From contig CALMNW010000078.1 of assembly GCA_937872095.1 (NCBI GenBank), forward strand, positions 1-45,753: a stretch of DNA of 45,753 bases. Reading direction: 5' to 3'. The DNA comes from an uncultured Verrucomicrobiota bacterium. GTDB taxonomy: Bacteria > Verrucomicrobiota > Kiritimatiellia > CAIQIC01 > Lenti-01. Shown one piece after another: positions 9,708-18,985 of this stretch (the stretch's first letter is position 1; each line of letters starts with the position of its first letter). Below the pieces are notes generated by a model. It was not told the DNA's origin, ran no database searches, and saw nothing but the letters and a program-made list of their open reading frames with translations. The position numbers were made by a program, and so were the translations under genes.

Positions 9708-10520
9708 TCAAACCGTGCCGCGGGCGAACAGCACGCCGATGTCCAGCCAGAGGCCGGCTGGGGTCTTGAGGGCGGCCACTTCCCGCAGATGTTCTTCCCG
9801 GAACCGCTTCAGGTCGTCGGGCGGGAGTTGGCCGACCAGCCGCCGGAAACCGGCGTTCCAAACGACGTCCCACCATGCGTTTTCGTCGGTCAGGAAATAG
9901 CCCATGTTGCGGACTTCGATTTGGACGTCCCGCAGGCCGGCGGCCGCGAACAAAGCGCGGCAGCCCGCTTCGGTCGCGATGCGCTCCCAGGGCTGGGAGG
10001 GGAGCGCGATCCCGCGCGCGGCCAGCCGGTCCAGCAGGAGCTGCCGCAGAGGATAGAAGTAGTCCAGCCGGAAGGAGGTGAGCGCGACGGTGCCGCCCGG
10101 ACGAACTTTCGAAGCGATCTGGGCGAGAGTGGCTTCCATGGCCTCCACGAAGAAGATGCCGAACGAACAGGTTGCGGCGTCGAAGCGGCCGCCGTCGAAG
10201 CGCAAGTCCTGCATGTCCATTTCGGCGAAATCGACGTTGGCGAGGCCGCGCGCGGCGGCTTTTTTCCGCGCCTGCGCCAGCATGCCGGCCGAGAAGTCCA
10301 CGCCGGTCGCGCGGCCGCGCGGCAGGCGCGCGGCGAGTTCCAGCGCGACGTGGCCCGTGCCCGTGGCCACGTCGAGCACCTGTTCGTCGCCGCGCAAGTC
10401 CAGGAGGTCGGCGAGCTGCCGCGAGCAGGCCGGGAAAAAGCGCAGGCCGGGGTGGTCGTACGCGTCGGCCACCGCGTTGAAGGTGGCCCGGACGATGGTT
10501 TTGGCCTGTTCGGCGTTCAC
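9708..10520 (-). CDS. Class I SAM-dependent methyltransferase
   Basis: A 270-residue cytoplasmic methyltransferase of the UbiE-like Rossmann type. The SAM-binding motif I is VLDVATGTGH (48-57), followed by an acidic loop GVDFSAGMLAQA and motif IV-like MDMQDLRFDGGRFDAATCSF. The C-terminal third (about 200-270) is the part duplicated as a broken copy at 538-805. The gene is convergent with the amylase pair (36-base gap) and follows the ammonium transporter on the same strand after 22 bases, so the two may share a transcript. The substrate is unknown; there are no quinone or sterol pathway genes nearby to support a specific role. Confidence 0.88.
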   Translation of the reverse strand: MNAEQAKTIVRATFNAVADAYDHPGLRFFPACSRQLADLLDLRGDEQVLDVATGTGHVALELAARLPRGRATGVDFSAGMLAQARKKAAARGLANVDFAEMDMQDLRFDGGRFDAATCSFGIFFVEAMEATLAQIASKVRPGGTVALTSFRLDYFYPLRQLLLDRLAARGIALPSQPWERIATEAGCRALFAAAGLRDVQIEVRNMGYFLTDENAWWDVVWNAGFRRLVGQLPPDDLKRFREEHLREVAALKTPAGLWLDIGVLFARGTV

Positions 10521-10542
10521 GGGGAGCGGCGCGGCGGTTCGC

Positions 10543-11781
10543 CTAGACGCCTTCGAGATAGGCGGCTTCGCCGTGGAGCGAGGAATCCAGCCCGGCGGTC
10601 TCGCCGGCCTCGTCCACCTTGACCGGGGTGATGCGGTTGATGAGCCACAGCATGCCGATGGTGAAGACGAACGCCCAGGCGGAGGAAATCAGCACGGCCG
10701 CGCATTCCACCAGGAAGAAGCGCGGATTGCCGTGCAGCAGGCCGTTCACGCCGGCGGGATTGAAGGCGGTCGTGGCGAATACGCCGCACAGGATGATGCC
10801 GATGAGGCCGCCCACGCCGTGGACGCCCCAGACGTCGAGCGCGTCGTCCCAGCCCAGCTTGTTCTTCAGCGCCACGGCGTAGAAGCAGACGAAACCGGCG
10901 ACGATGCCGATGATCGCGGCCGTGGCCGGCGACACGTAGCCGGCGGCCGGCGTGATCGTGGCGAGCCCCGCCACCGCGCCCGTGAGCAGGCCGAGGAACT
11001 TGGGCTTCTTGTTGGTGATCCAGTCGATGCACAGCCAGGTGACGGCCGCGAAGCTGGCGGCGACGTCGGTGTTCAGGAAGGCCACGGCGGTGACGGAATC
11101 CACCCGGAATTCGCTGCCCGCGTTGAAGCCGTACCAGCCGAACCACAGCAGGCCGGTGCCCAGCGCGACCAGCGGGATGGAATGCGGGCCGCGGTCGGCG
11201 ACCTTGCGCTTGCCGACGTATAGGACCGAGGCCAGGGCCGCGATGCCCGCGACGTTGTGGACGACGATGCCGCCGGCGAAATCGAGGACGCCCCAGCTCG
11301 CCAGGATGCCGCCGCCCCAGACCATGTGCACGAAGGGGAAATAGACGAAGATCAGCCAGCCGGTGAGGAACAGCATGTAGGCCTTGAACGTGACGCGGTT
11401 GGTGAAGGCACCGGTGATCAGGGCCGGCGTGATGATGGCGAACATCATCTGGTAGGAGCAGAACACGAACAGGGGGATCGAGGGATTGACGGGGGCCGGG
11501 GTGTCCAGCGTGATGCCCCGCAGGCAGGCCCAGTCCAGGTTGCCGACGATGCCGAAGAAATCGGTGCCGCTCTTCAAATCGCCGCTGAAGCAGAGGGAGA
11601 ACCCGAACAGCCACCAGAGGATGGTGGTCCAGCCCAGCGAGACGAAACTCTGGATCATGATGGCCAGGACGTTCTTGCGGCCGACAAGCCCGCCGTAGAA
11701 AAAGGCCAGGCCGGGCGTCATCAGCATGACGAGGCTGGAACAGAGGAGCATGAACGCGGTATTGCCGGTATCGATTGTCAT
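10543..11781 (-). CDS. amt: Ammonium transporter, Amt/MEP/Rh family
   Basis: A 412-residue polytopic membrane protein that conducts ammonium/ammonia across the cytoplasmic membrane. It begins with the typical block FMLLCSSLVMLMTPGLAFFY, carries the conserved GLVGRKN after helix 1 and ends with the GVHGVGGLIGIILCGVF segment of the pore-lining helices. Its length is normal for the family. The ATG at 11781 has AAGGAA about 11 bases upstream. No GlnK/PII gene is beside it, although such pairing is common. The methyltransferase gene follows after 22 bases. A plausible sigma-70 promoter lies upstream (see 11838-11866). Confidence 0.95.
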   Translation of the reverse strand: MTIDTGNTAFMLLCSSLVMLMTPGLAFFYGGLVGRKNVLAIMIQSFVSLGWTTILWWLFGFSLCFSGDLKSGTDFFGIVGNLDWACLRGITLDTPAPVNPSIPLFVFCSYQMMFAIITPALITGAFTNRVTFKAYMLFLTGWLIFVYFPFVHMVWGGGILASWGVLDFAGGIVVHNVAGIAALASVLYVGKRKVADRGPHSIPLVALGTGLLWFGWYGFNAGSEFRVDSVTAVAFLNTDVAASFAAVTWLCIDWITNKKPKFLGLLTGAVAGLATITPAAGYVSPATAAIIGIVAGFVCFYAVALKNKLGWDDALDVWGVHGVGGLIGIILCGVFATTAFNPAGVNGLLHGNPRFFLVECAAVLISSAWAFVFTIGMLWLINRITPVKVDEAGETAGLDSSLHGEAAYLEGV

Positions 11782-11837
11782 GGGAACAGATTCCTTTTCG
11801 GTCGGATTTTTCCGGAAGCGACCATTTGCGGGGAAGA

Positions 11838-11866
11838 AGTGTAGACCTCGCTTCCGTTTTCGTCAC
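11838..11866 (-). promoter_or_regulatory. Predicted promoter of amt
   Basis: On the minus strand, GTGACG (11866-11861) and TACACT (11843-11838) are 17 bases apart, each matching 4 of 6 positions of the sigma-70 consensus. They sit about 57 bases before the amt start, in the short gap after the upstream gene. No sigma-54 -24/-12 element was found in this gap. Confidence 0.4.
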
Positions 11867-11895
11867 GAATTATTCGGAAACGGGGACGGAACGGC

Positions 11896-14800
11896 CTAGG
11901 GGAGCAGGCGGATGGTGTAGAAGAAGAGGACGTTTTCGGTCGGGCAGGCGACGACGTGTCGCGTTTGGCTGCCCACGGCCGAAACGGTTTCGACGGTGGA
12001 CCACGAGGGGTTTTCCAGATCGTTGCAGACTTCGATGCGATAGGTGCGTTCGGGCAAGGAGGGCCAGACCAGCTCCAGTTCGCCGGGGTCGCAGGGGGTG
12101 CCGGCGACGACGGCGAACACGGAAGCCGGATCCGTGGGATCGCTCCCGGTAGTCTGTTCGTCGAGGTTGTTTTCGCCGTCGCCGTCCGAATCGACAAGTT
12201 CCTCGCCGCCGACGAGGGGATTGAAGTCGTAGCGGACTTCCCAGCCGTCGAGGAGGCCGTCGCCGTCGCTGTCGGGATCGGCGATGCCGGTGCCTTCGGC
12301 GAGTTCGTCGGCATCGGAGAGGCCGTCGCTGTCGGTGTCGTCGAGCCGGGGATCGGAGCCGTAGTTGGCGATTTCCACGCCGTCGTCGAGGCCGTCGCCG
12401 TCGGTGTCGGCGTTGAAAGGGTCGGTGTGGTAGGTGAACACCTCGTCGCCGTCGGCCAGGCCGTCGTCGTCGCCGTCCGGATCGGCGTTGTTGGCGGCGA
12501 GATCCCCGTCGGCGTCGCCGAGCGGGTCGTAGAGGATGGACGCGCCGGAGGATTCCGAGGAATTGCTCCAGACGTTCAGGTACTGGGCGTAGACCTGAAC
12601 CTGGCCGGGGGTGGCGACCGGGGCGGCGAGGGTGCAGGCGACGTATTCGTTGGTATAGGCCAGCCAGGGCTCCGAGCCGGAGAAGCGGTTGGTGCCGATG
12701 CGATAGAAAGCGACGTCGTCGGAGGCCCGGAGGCGCAGCAGGACGTCGAGGGAATCGGTGGTTTCGTTGCCGTTGTTGATCATGACGTTGCCGATCGGCG
12801 GCACGGGGTGCAGGCGGGCCGTGCCGTGGACGAGGCGGGAGAGCGGCGTGACGGCGCCGGCGGAGGTGACGCCCTGGAAGCTGTAGTGCCAGACGTCGCC
12901 GTCGGTCAGGCCTTCATCGTAATAGTAGCAATACTCGGCGGGGTTGGTAAGGGCGATCTCGGTCAGGAGCGGGAAGGTGCCGGTGGGCGACGAATCGCGG
13001 TAGATGCGCATGGCGTCGTAGGCCGCGCTGACGGGATAGCGCAACAGGATGGCGAGGGGATGGAGCATGTCGGCGTCGCGGGTATCGCCGAGATATTCGA
13101 CGGCTTCGACGTCGATCGGGATGGGCAGGCGGTCGTCGGCCGGGTCGAACGGGCAGAGGCCGGCGGCGATTTCGGAAGCGTCGGATTCGCCGCCGAAGTC
13201 GGTGTCGGGGTTGAAGGGGTGGGTGCCGGCCTGGAATTCCGCGAGGTTGGTCAGGCCGTCGCGGTCGGCATCCTCGGCGGCATCGGCGGCGTTGGTGGGG
13301 CTGGTGCCGTAGAAGACCTCCCAGGTGTCGGGGATGCCGTCGAAATCGGCGTCGCGCTCGATGCGGCGATAGACGTGGAAGGCGGCGGTGCGGAGCCGGT
13401 CGAATTCTCCGCCGGCGGCCGTGCCGTGGATGGACAGCTCGACGGTGTAGGTGCCCGCGTTGGTGCCGGCGGGCGTGGCGGGGGCGGCGTCGAGATCCAG
13501 GCCGCCGGTGCTGGCTTCGGCGGTCTGGGTGAAGATCAGACCGTAGACGCCGTCGTCGGCTTCCCCGTCGTCGTGGGCGCCGTCGTCGCGGAGCTGGCCG
13601 GGACCGCACACGACGGAGCCGTCGGGACGGACGATCCGGATGTTGACGGCGGCATTGGTCACCGGGCCGGCATGGTCCGCGAGGAAGGCGAGGATGGTGA
13701 TCGGCACGCCTTCTTCGAACTGCTCGCGGACGGTATCCTCGCAGGCGCCGGAGGAGCCGCCGGTGGCGGCTTGGGAGAAGGCGACGGAAGCGAACACGTC
13801 GTTGGTGGGCCGACCCAGCAGGCCGCCGATCAGTTCGCAGGCGGAAGCGCCTTCGATCACGGCCGACCAGGTGCCGGTGCCGATGGCGGAATTCACGAAG
13901 TAGACCCGTTGATGGGCGCCGGTGAGGATCGTGGCGGAGGTGGCCTCGACGAGATTGCTGGCGGGATCGTAGAGGGCGACGTCCACGGCGTCGTCCGCGC
14001 CGTCCCAGGCGAAGAAGAAGAGCGGCTCCTCCACGCCGCCTTCCAGGACGGGGAAATCCACGGAGATCGTGGATTCGGCGGCGACGGTTTTCGCGACGAA
14101 ACCCAGGCGTTCGAGGCGCCGGACCTTTTGCAGGGCCGCCAGATAGGCGTCGCAGAGGCGGTTCGCCAGCGATTGGGGCGCCGCGCCGGCGTCTTTCCGG
14201 GACGCCGAACGGCGGAGAACGGAATCCTCGACGTCGATGTACGTGAAATCGCCGCCGGTCGTTTCGCCGATGTTGGCCATGAGGCCTTGGTCCGACGAGG
14301 GCCCGAGCGCGATGGCCTGGATATGGGTATTGGTGGCGAGAATGCGCTGGGAAACCGGGGTGGTGGCGCAATAGATGCCGGGGAGCGCCCAATACAGCTC
14401 TTCGTTTTCCTTGCCGTCGGACAGCAGGACGATGTTGTTGATACAATCGTTGGTGGGCGGCGCGGTTTCGAGGAGATCCTGAGCGAGCATGAGGCCGTCG
14501 CCGATGGAGGTCCGGTTGGAGGGGGCCATGCCGTACAGGGCCAGGTTGCAGGCCAGTTTCTTGAACTCGGTGGCGGGGTCGAGGCCGAAGGCTCGATCGA
14601 CGGCGTCGTCGTTGCATTCGCTGCCGTTGCCGCTGAAGCTGACGAGGCCCACGTGTTCGGATTCCGGCACGCAGTAGAGATAGAGCGCGGCGGCGTTCTT
14701 GGCGGCCTCGAGCTTGGTGCTGCCGGCGGGGGCGTCCATGCTGCCGGAATTGTCGACGACGACGACGTGGCGGAGGATCTCGTCGCCGTACTGGACGGCC

Positions 14801-16461
14801 TTGTCGTGCCACACGTGCTCGGCGCAGATGCCGATGCCGAGGGGATAGAGGCCGTCGGCATCCTGTTTCGGCGGCTGGACCACGAGTTGGTACTCGTTGC
14901 CGACGTAGCCGGCGAGCAGGACGTCGGCGGCGTTGGTGCCGACGACGGCGGAAAACTTGTAGTGATGCAAGCCCTTGACGGAACGAAGGCCGTAGCCGTC
15001 GGGCTTCAGCTCCTCCGGGCCTTCGACGTAGACGCGGACGAGGATGGGGTGGGGATCGTCGTGCGGACCGGCATGCTGCACGTGCGCGGAATCGGGGCGC
15101 ACCACGGTAAGGTCCAGGTCGCCTTCCGCGATCGTCCAGGCATAGCGGAAGCCGTCGGGGGAATAGACCGAGCTGTTCAGGTTGGCGACGATGAGGCACA
15201 CGTGGGCGCTCTCGATCGAGGGGTAGGACAGGAACGTGGCGAAATAATCGTCGCTGACGTTCTTGGACAATTCGTCGGTCAGCCATCCGTATCTCTCGCT
15301 GACCAGGGCGCAGCCCATGGGAAAGACGGATTTCACGCGGGCGCCGACGGCATGGCAACTGCCGCTTTTAGCGGAGGCTTCCAGGTAGTCCGTCGCGAAC
15401 AAATCGAGCGAGCGGCCGCCGCCGGCCGGCAGATTGGTGTAGAGGGTCGTCGCTACGGCCCGATAGGTCTGGCCGTCGGGGTCGTCGACGAAACGGTATT
15501 TCTCGGCGTGGCGGAGAAAGTCGTTGGTGAACGAGTGGGTGTAGCAGCAGATGCTGAAGTCGTGGAAGAGGTCTTCGAGCGAGGTCCCGCCGTGATCCCG
15601 GACGTTGTCCCGCAGCGCCTGGAGGCCGTCGTGGGCGACGTCGCCGCTTTGCATGAGGCGCCAGTAATCCCAGATGAAGTCGTAGCCGTACTCCGGTTCC
15701 AGCCGGTGCGTGCCGAGCTGTTCGCACAGATAGCTCCAGAACGCGCCGGCCTCGTAGCGGCCGTCGCCGTCGAAAAACCCGACGTCGGGGTTTCCCAGGT
15801 AAGTCTGGACCCGCGACTCGAACGAAACGCCGCTGTCGTAGCTGTCGCCGTCGGCGTCGGCGCGGTCCTGGATGGCCACGGCGGTGCCGTCGACGGCCCA
15901 GCCGCCGGCCAGAAACGTCCCGCCGTCGGAGGATCCGTCCACGTCTTTGACGTAGGCCCGCTGGATCGCGTGGAAGGTTTCGTGCAGGAGCACCTGCCGG
16001 TTGTACAGCTCGGACTTGCTCATCCAAGACACGGAATCCAGCTCGATGCAGCCGTAACGGTCGAGACCCGCGAATTTCGAATTGGGGATGTCGTCGAGAT
16101 AGACGTTGACCTCGGGCAGGGTGCTGACGTACGGCGGCAGGAAGTTCAGGTGGTCCACCAGTTCCGCGTAGTTGGTCTGGGCCGCGAAGACGGCTTCCAA
16201 CGTTTTGGAGGTCGAAACGTAGTTGGGGCGGTTGGTGTCGATCGTGTGGTGGAACTGCCAGTCTTGGTCGGCGATGGTGGTGGTGACGATGCTGGTCAGG
16301 TCGGTGGCGGCGTCCGGAGGGCAGCCGGCGCGGACCGGCGCGACCCAGCAGAGCGCGCCCGCCAACGCCGGGAGAAGCCAAGATGAAGGAAGCGTGCGAC
16401 CGGCGGGACGCGACGGCCCGCCCGAACGGATCTGCAGCGGAGGGCTCATGGTAGCCATCAT
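11896..16461 (-). CDS. Secreted metallopeptidase-like / von Willebrand A domain protein with many calcium repeats (CLCA-like architecture)
   Basis: An exported protein of about 1521 residues. The start is uncertain: ATGs at 16461, 16458 and 16449 all precede the hydrophobic signal segment (LLPALAGALCWVAPVRA), and none has a good Shine-Dalgarno. A longer in-frame reading from 16644 would translate through repeat DNA and is not favoured. Residues about 50-330 contain HETFHAIQ, an HExxH zinc motif at H160/E161/H164. A von Willebrand A domain follows, with MIDAS residues D570, S572 and S574 (DNSGSM), then TSIGDG and LLSDGKEN. Next come a beta-rich part, about eight type 3 calcium repeats (DADGD, DTDGDG, DSDGDG) and the C-terminal sandwich shared with other exported proteins. 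HExxH followed by VWA is the order found in CLCA proteins, which process themselves. Role here: probably surface adhesion or self-cleavage; unproven. Confidence 0.82.
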   Translation of the reverse strand: MMATMSPPLQIRSGGPSRPAGRTLPSSWLLPALAGALCWVAPVRAGCPPDAATDLTSIVTTTIADQDWQFHHTIDTNRPNYVSTSKTLEAVFAAQTNYAELVDHLNFLPPYVSTLPEVNVYLDDIPNSKFAGLDRYGCIELDSVSWMSKSELYNRQVLLHETFHAIQRAYVKDVDGSSDGGTFLAGGWAVDGTAVAIQDRADADGDSYDSGVSFESRVQTYLGNPDVGFFDGDGRYEAGAFWSYLCEQLGTHRLEPEYGYDFIWDYWRLMQSGDVAHDGLQALRDNVRDHGGTSLEDLFHDFSICCYTHSFTNDFLRHAEKYRFVDDPDGQTYRAVATTLYTNLPAGGGRSLDLFATDYLEASAKSGSCHAVGARVKSVFPMGCALVSERYGWLTDELSKNVSDDYFATFLSYPSIESAHVCLIVANLNSSVYSPDGFRYAWTIAEGDLDLTVVRPDSAHVQHAGPHDDPHPILVRVYVEGPEELKPDGYGLRSVKGLHHYKFSAVVGTNAADVLLAGYVGNEYQLVVQPPKQDADGLYPLGIGICAEHVWHDKAVQYGDEILRHVVVVDNSGSMDAPAGSTKLEAAKNAAALYLYCVPESEHVGLVSFSGNGSECNDDAVDRAFGLDPATEFKKLACNLALYGMAPSNRTSIGDGLMLAQDLLETAPPTNDCINNIVLLSDGKENEELYWALPGIYCATTPVSQRILATNTHIQAIALGPSSDQGLMANIGETTGGDFTYIDVEDSVLRRSASRKDAGAAPQSLANRLCDAYLAALQKVRRLERLGFVAKTVAAESTISVDFPVLEGGVEEPLFFFAWDGADDAVDVALYDPASNLVEATSATILTGAHQRVYFVNSAIGTGTWSAVIEGASACELIGGLLGRPTNDVFASVAFSQAATGGSSGACEDTVREQFEEGVPITILAFLADHAGPVTNAAVNIRIVRPDGSVVCGPGQLRDDGAHDDGEADDGVYGLIFTQTAEASTGGLDLDAAPATPAGTNAGTYTVELSIHGTAAGGEFDRLRTAAFHVYRRIERDADFDGIPDTWEVFYGTSPTNAADAAEDADRDGLTNLAEFQAGTHPFNPDTDFGGESDASEIAAGLCPFDPADDRLPIPIDVEAVEYLGDTRDADMLHPLAILLRYPVSAAYDAMRIYRDSSPTGTFPLLTEIALTNPAEYCYYYDEGLTDGDVWHYSFQGVTSAGAVTPLSRLVHGTARLHPVPPIGNVMINNGNETTDSLDVLLRLRASDDVAFYRIGTNRFSGSEPWLAYTNEYVACTLAAPVATPGQVQVYAQYLNVWSNSSESSGASILYDPLGDADGDLAANNADPDGDDDGLADGDEVFTYHTDPFNADTDGDGLDDGVEIANYGSDPRLDDTDSDGLSDADELAEGTGIADPDSDGDGLLDGWEVRYDFNPLVGGEELVDSDGDGENNLDEQTTGSDPTDPASVFAVVAGTPCDPGELELVWPSLPERTYRIEVCNDLENPSWSTVETVSAVGSQTRHVVACPTENVLFFYTIRLLP

Positions 16462-16532
16462 GGCGACCCAAGCCGGATCTGGCCACCCCAAATTTGCCGA
16501 ATCCGGATTTTTTATCCCGTCTTCATGCTTCT

Positions 16533-16564
16533 CCCCGCGCGGGGAATCGCGGCTCGTCAGACGC
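16533..16564. repeat. 32-bp direct repeat, left copy flanking the serine hydrolase
   Basis: This 32-base sequence, beginning CCCCGCGCGGGGAATCGCGG, is identical to 18986-19017. The two copies bracket the serine hydrolase gene. The first 12 bases form a perfect hairpin. After this copy the sequence continues to about 16620 with A-rich, GCC-rich DNA (CAAAACGGCCTGAAATGG) resembling the hairpin part of the repeat family at 21.2-23.2 kb. Confidence 0.85.
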
Positions 16565-16629
16565 CCAAAAACCGCGAAATCGGCCTTCAAAACGCAAAAA
16601 TCGGCCCAAAACGGCCTGAAATGGTGGGC

Positions 16630-16658
16630 TTGAGTCGTCGGCATGGATTAGGCAAACT
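16630..16658 (+). promoter_or_regulatory. Predicted promoter giving a leaderless serine hydrolase mRNA
   Basis: TTGAGT (16630-16635), 17 bases, CAAACT (16653-16658). The -10 box ends seven bases before the ATG at 16666, so transcription would start at or next to the start codon. No Shine-Dalgarno is present, which agrees. The promoter at 41311-41339 has the same geometry. Confidence 0.5.
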
Positions 16659-16665
16659 GGCTTCC

Positions 16666-18981
16666 ATGAAACGGGTTGGGGCCAGCATCTGGGCGGCGGC
16701 GGTCTTGGCGGGGTCCTGCGCCGGGGCGGCGGAACTCACCAACGCGATCGCGCAATCGCGGGCGTATATCGCCCAGGCCATGGCTTCGCAGCACTTGGCC
16801 GCGGTGTCGGTGGCTCTCGTGGTGTCGCAGGAAGTGGCCTGGGCGGAGGCGTTCGGCTGGGAGGATCTCGCGGCCGGCCAGGCGGCGACGACGGCTACCG
16901 TGTTCCGCGTGGGATCCGTGAGCAAGGCGCTGACGGGCGCGGCGGCGCTGAAGCTGGCGGAAGAGGGCCGGATCGATCTGGATGCGGCGTATACGAACTA
17001 CCTGCCCGGCGCGGTCCTGCGGCCGCGGTTCGATCCCTACGCGCCGACGGTGCGCGATCTGCTGTGCCACCATTCCGGCGTTCCCGGGGATTTCCTCAAC
17101 CTGGCCTTCGCCACGGCGCCTTGGGGCGGCTTCATGGACTGGCTGGCACAGGCGCTGGGCCAGACCTATCCCTTCCTGCCGGCGGGCTTCCGCGACAACT
17201 ACAGCAACAACGGTTTCGTGATGGCGGCGGCCGTGGTCGAAGCCATGAACGGCGACGGGCTTTCCTTTCCCGCGTATTGCGAAAGCCGGCTGTTCGCGCC
17301 GCTCGGCATGCCGTCGAGTTCCTTCCTGAAAGACCGCGCCGCGATCTCGAACCGCCTGGCCAAGGTCTACTACTACGACGGCGCCACGGCGGAATACGTC
17401 GAATACCCCGAGGAATACGTGAACGTCTACGGCACGGGCGGCGCCTATTCGACGCCCGCCGAGCTGGCGCAGTTCCTCAAGATGGTTCTCGCGGACGGCC
17501 TGGGCCCGACGGGGCGGGTGCTCGCGGCGGAATCCGTGGCGGAGATGCTGGCGCAACCCTACGCGGGCCTGCCGTTGGACGTGGACACCGGCAGCCGCAG
17601 CGGGCTGGGATGGGACTGCGTGGAAAATCCGCGCCTGGCCTATGCCGGCAAGGCGTCGTTCAAGACCGGCAGCACCTACACCCACACGGGCTATATCGAA
17701 GTCCTGCCTTCGCGCGGCCTGGCCGTGGCCGTTTGCGGCATCGGCTACGTGGCCACCGGCATCTTCGATATCGGCGACCGGATCCTGGAATTGGCCGTCG
17801 AGGAAAAGGACGGATTGCCGCCGCCCGATCCCGTCGAACCGCCGTTTTCGCCGGTGGTGACCGACATGGACCCCGCGGCGCTGGCGGCCGTTGCCGGAAT
17901 CTACGCGAAAGAGAGCGGCTACGACCGTTTCGAAGTCGTCGGCCACGCGCTGGCGTGGTACCTCGACGCCCATCTGGACGAGACCGTCGAACCGCTGCTG
18001 GAACTGTGGCCGCGCGAAAACGGCTGGTTCTCGCCGACCAACACGCAACGAATCGAATTTCGGTTCGCCAACCTGTCCGGCCGGGACGTCGCCGTGCTCC
18101 GCAACGTGTCGGCCAACGGCCGCTATTTCGAACAGGCGCTCCACGGCGAGAAGATTGCCGCGGCGATTCCGCCCGAGGACTGGATCGCCTGGAGCAACCG
18201 GCTCGACGCGACGTGGCTGGCGCTGGACGCGCTGCCGGAGGATTACCTCCGCGTGCTGGGATTTCCCGCCGTCGCGCGGTTTTCCTCGAAAGACGGCCTG
18301 CTGCTGTTGCGGGACATGCTGGGCCGCGTGGTGGCGCTTGCGCCGACGAACGATTCCCTCGCGTTCGTGCAGGGCCTGACCGCCCGCTGCGCTTCCGCGG
18401 CGGAATGCTTCGAAACCAACGGGGAAGAACGCCTGCGCTTCGCCGGCTACGTCTATCGCCGCGCCGGCGTCGAGACCGCCCTCGTGGCCGACTGCGTTTT
18501 CCGCGCGGAGGTGGCGGACGGCCACGTCGCGCCGTGGCTGCCCGTCGCGCTGAGCACCGGCGGCGTCTTTGCCGTGACGCTCACCAACGCCCCCGCGAAT
18601 TTCCGGATCGCCCTCAACGCGCCCGACGGCTCGCTGGCGCAGGTTTCCGCGTCCAACCGCCTCGAAATCGCGCGTTCCGGCTTCACCAACGGCTGGCTCC
18701 AGATTTTTCCGGGCCTTTCCGGCGCGCTGGCGGGTTCCGCCGACGGCGCATTCCGCTATCCCCTGCGGATGGCGAACGGCGCGTGGAACGGCGACGGCCT
18801 GGATCTGACGTGGCAAAGCCGCGCCGGCCGCTCTTACCGGATCCTCGCCGTTCCGGCCTTGGCGCCCGCCGCCGATTTCTCGCCCGTCGCGACGGGCATC
18901 CCCGGACAGCCGGATTTCACGACCTGGCCCGCGCCGACTTCCGGCACCGCCAAGACCTTCTACCGCATCGACGAGGAATAG
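16666..18981 (+). CDS. Exported serine hydrolase, class C beta-lactamase / D-aminopeptidase family
   Basis: A 771-residue exported protein. The ATG at 16666 begins a clean signal peptide (MKRVGASIWAAAVLAGSCAG). The first 360 residues are a serine beta-lactamase-type domain with the nucleophile motif S84-V-S-K87, Y179-S-N181 and the third motif region KTGS...HTGY. Enzymes of this family include class C beta-lactamases, EstB-type esterases and D-alanyl peptidases; the substrate is not predictable. Residues about 400-690 form an extra beta-rich region as in other multi-domain members. The last 70 residues are the common C-terminal domain (LDLTWQSRAGRSYRIL ... FYRI). The gene is bracketed by a 32-bp direct repeat, the right copy starting four bases after the stop. 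Confidence 0.88.
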   Translation: MKRVGASIWAAAVLAGSCAGAAELTNAIAQSRAYIAQAMASQHLAAVSVALVVSQEVAWAEAFGWEDLAAGQAATTATVFRVGSVSKALTGAAALKLAEEGRIDLDAAYTNYLPGAVLRPRFDPYAPTVRDLLCHHSGVPGDFLNLAFATAPWGGFMDWLAQALGQTYPFLPAGFRDNYSNNGFVMAAAVVEAMNGDGLSFPAYCESRLFAPLGMPSSSFLKDRAAISNRLAKVYYYDGATAEYVEYPEEYVNVYGTGGAYSTPAELAQFLKMVLADGLGPTGRVLAAESVAEMLAQPYAGLPLDVDTGSRSGLGWDCVENPRLAYAGKASFKTGSTYTHTGYIEVLPSRGLAVAVCGIGYVATGIFDIGDRILELAVEEKDGLPPPDPVEPPFSPVVTDMDPAALAAVAGIYAKESGYDRFEVVGHALAWYLDAHLDETVEPLLELWPRENGWFSPTNTQRIEFRFANLSGRDVAVLRNVSANGRYFEQALHGEKIAAAIPPEDWIAWSNRLDATWLALDALPEDYLRVLGFPAVARFSSKDGLLLLRDMLGRVVALAPTNDSLAFVQGLTARCASAAECFETNGEERLRFAGYVYRRAGVETALVADCVFRAEVADGHVAPWLPVALSTGGVFAVTLTNAPANFRIALNAPDGSLAQVSASNRLEIARSGFTNGWLQIFPGLSGALAGSADGAFRYPLRMANGAWNGDGLDLTWQSRAGRSYRILAVPALAPAADFSPVATGIPGQPDFTTWPAPTSGTAKTFYRIDEE

Positions 18982-18985
18982 CCTC

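Noticed and set aside
11782..11895. Sigma-54 promoter for the ammonium transporter
   Set aside because: No TGGCAC-N5-TTGC type element was found in the gap; a sigma-70-like pair fits better.
11956..16386. A frame of 1476 codons on the plus strand opposite the CLCA-like gene
   Set aside because: The translation is Gly/Val/Ala/Asp-rich without any motif, while the minus strand has a signal peptide, HExxH and VWA motifs.
16462..16644. Sixty-one extra N-terminal codons for the CLCA-like protein
   Set aside because: They are a translation of the 32-bp repeat and the adjacent repeat DNA, and overlap the divergent serine hydrolase promoter.
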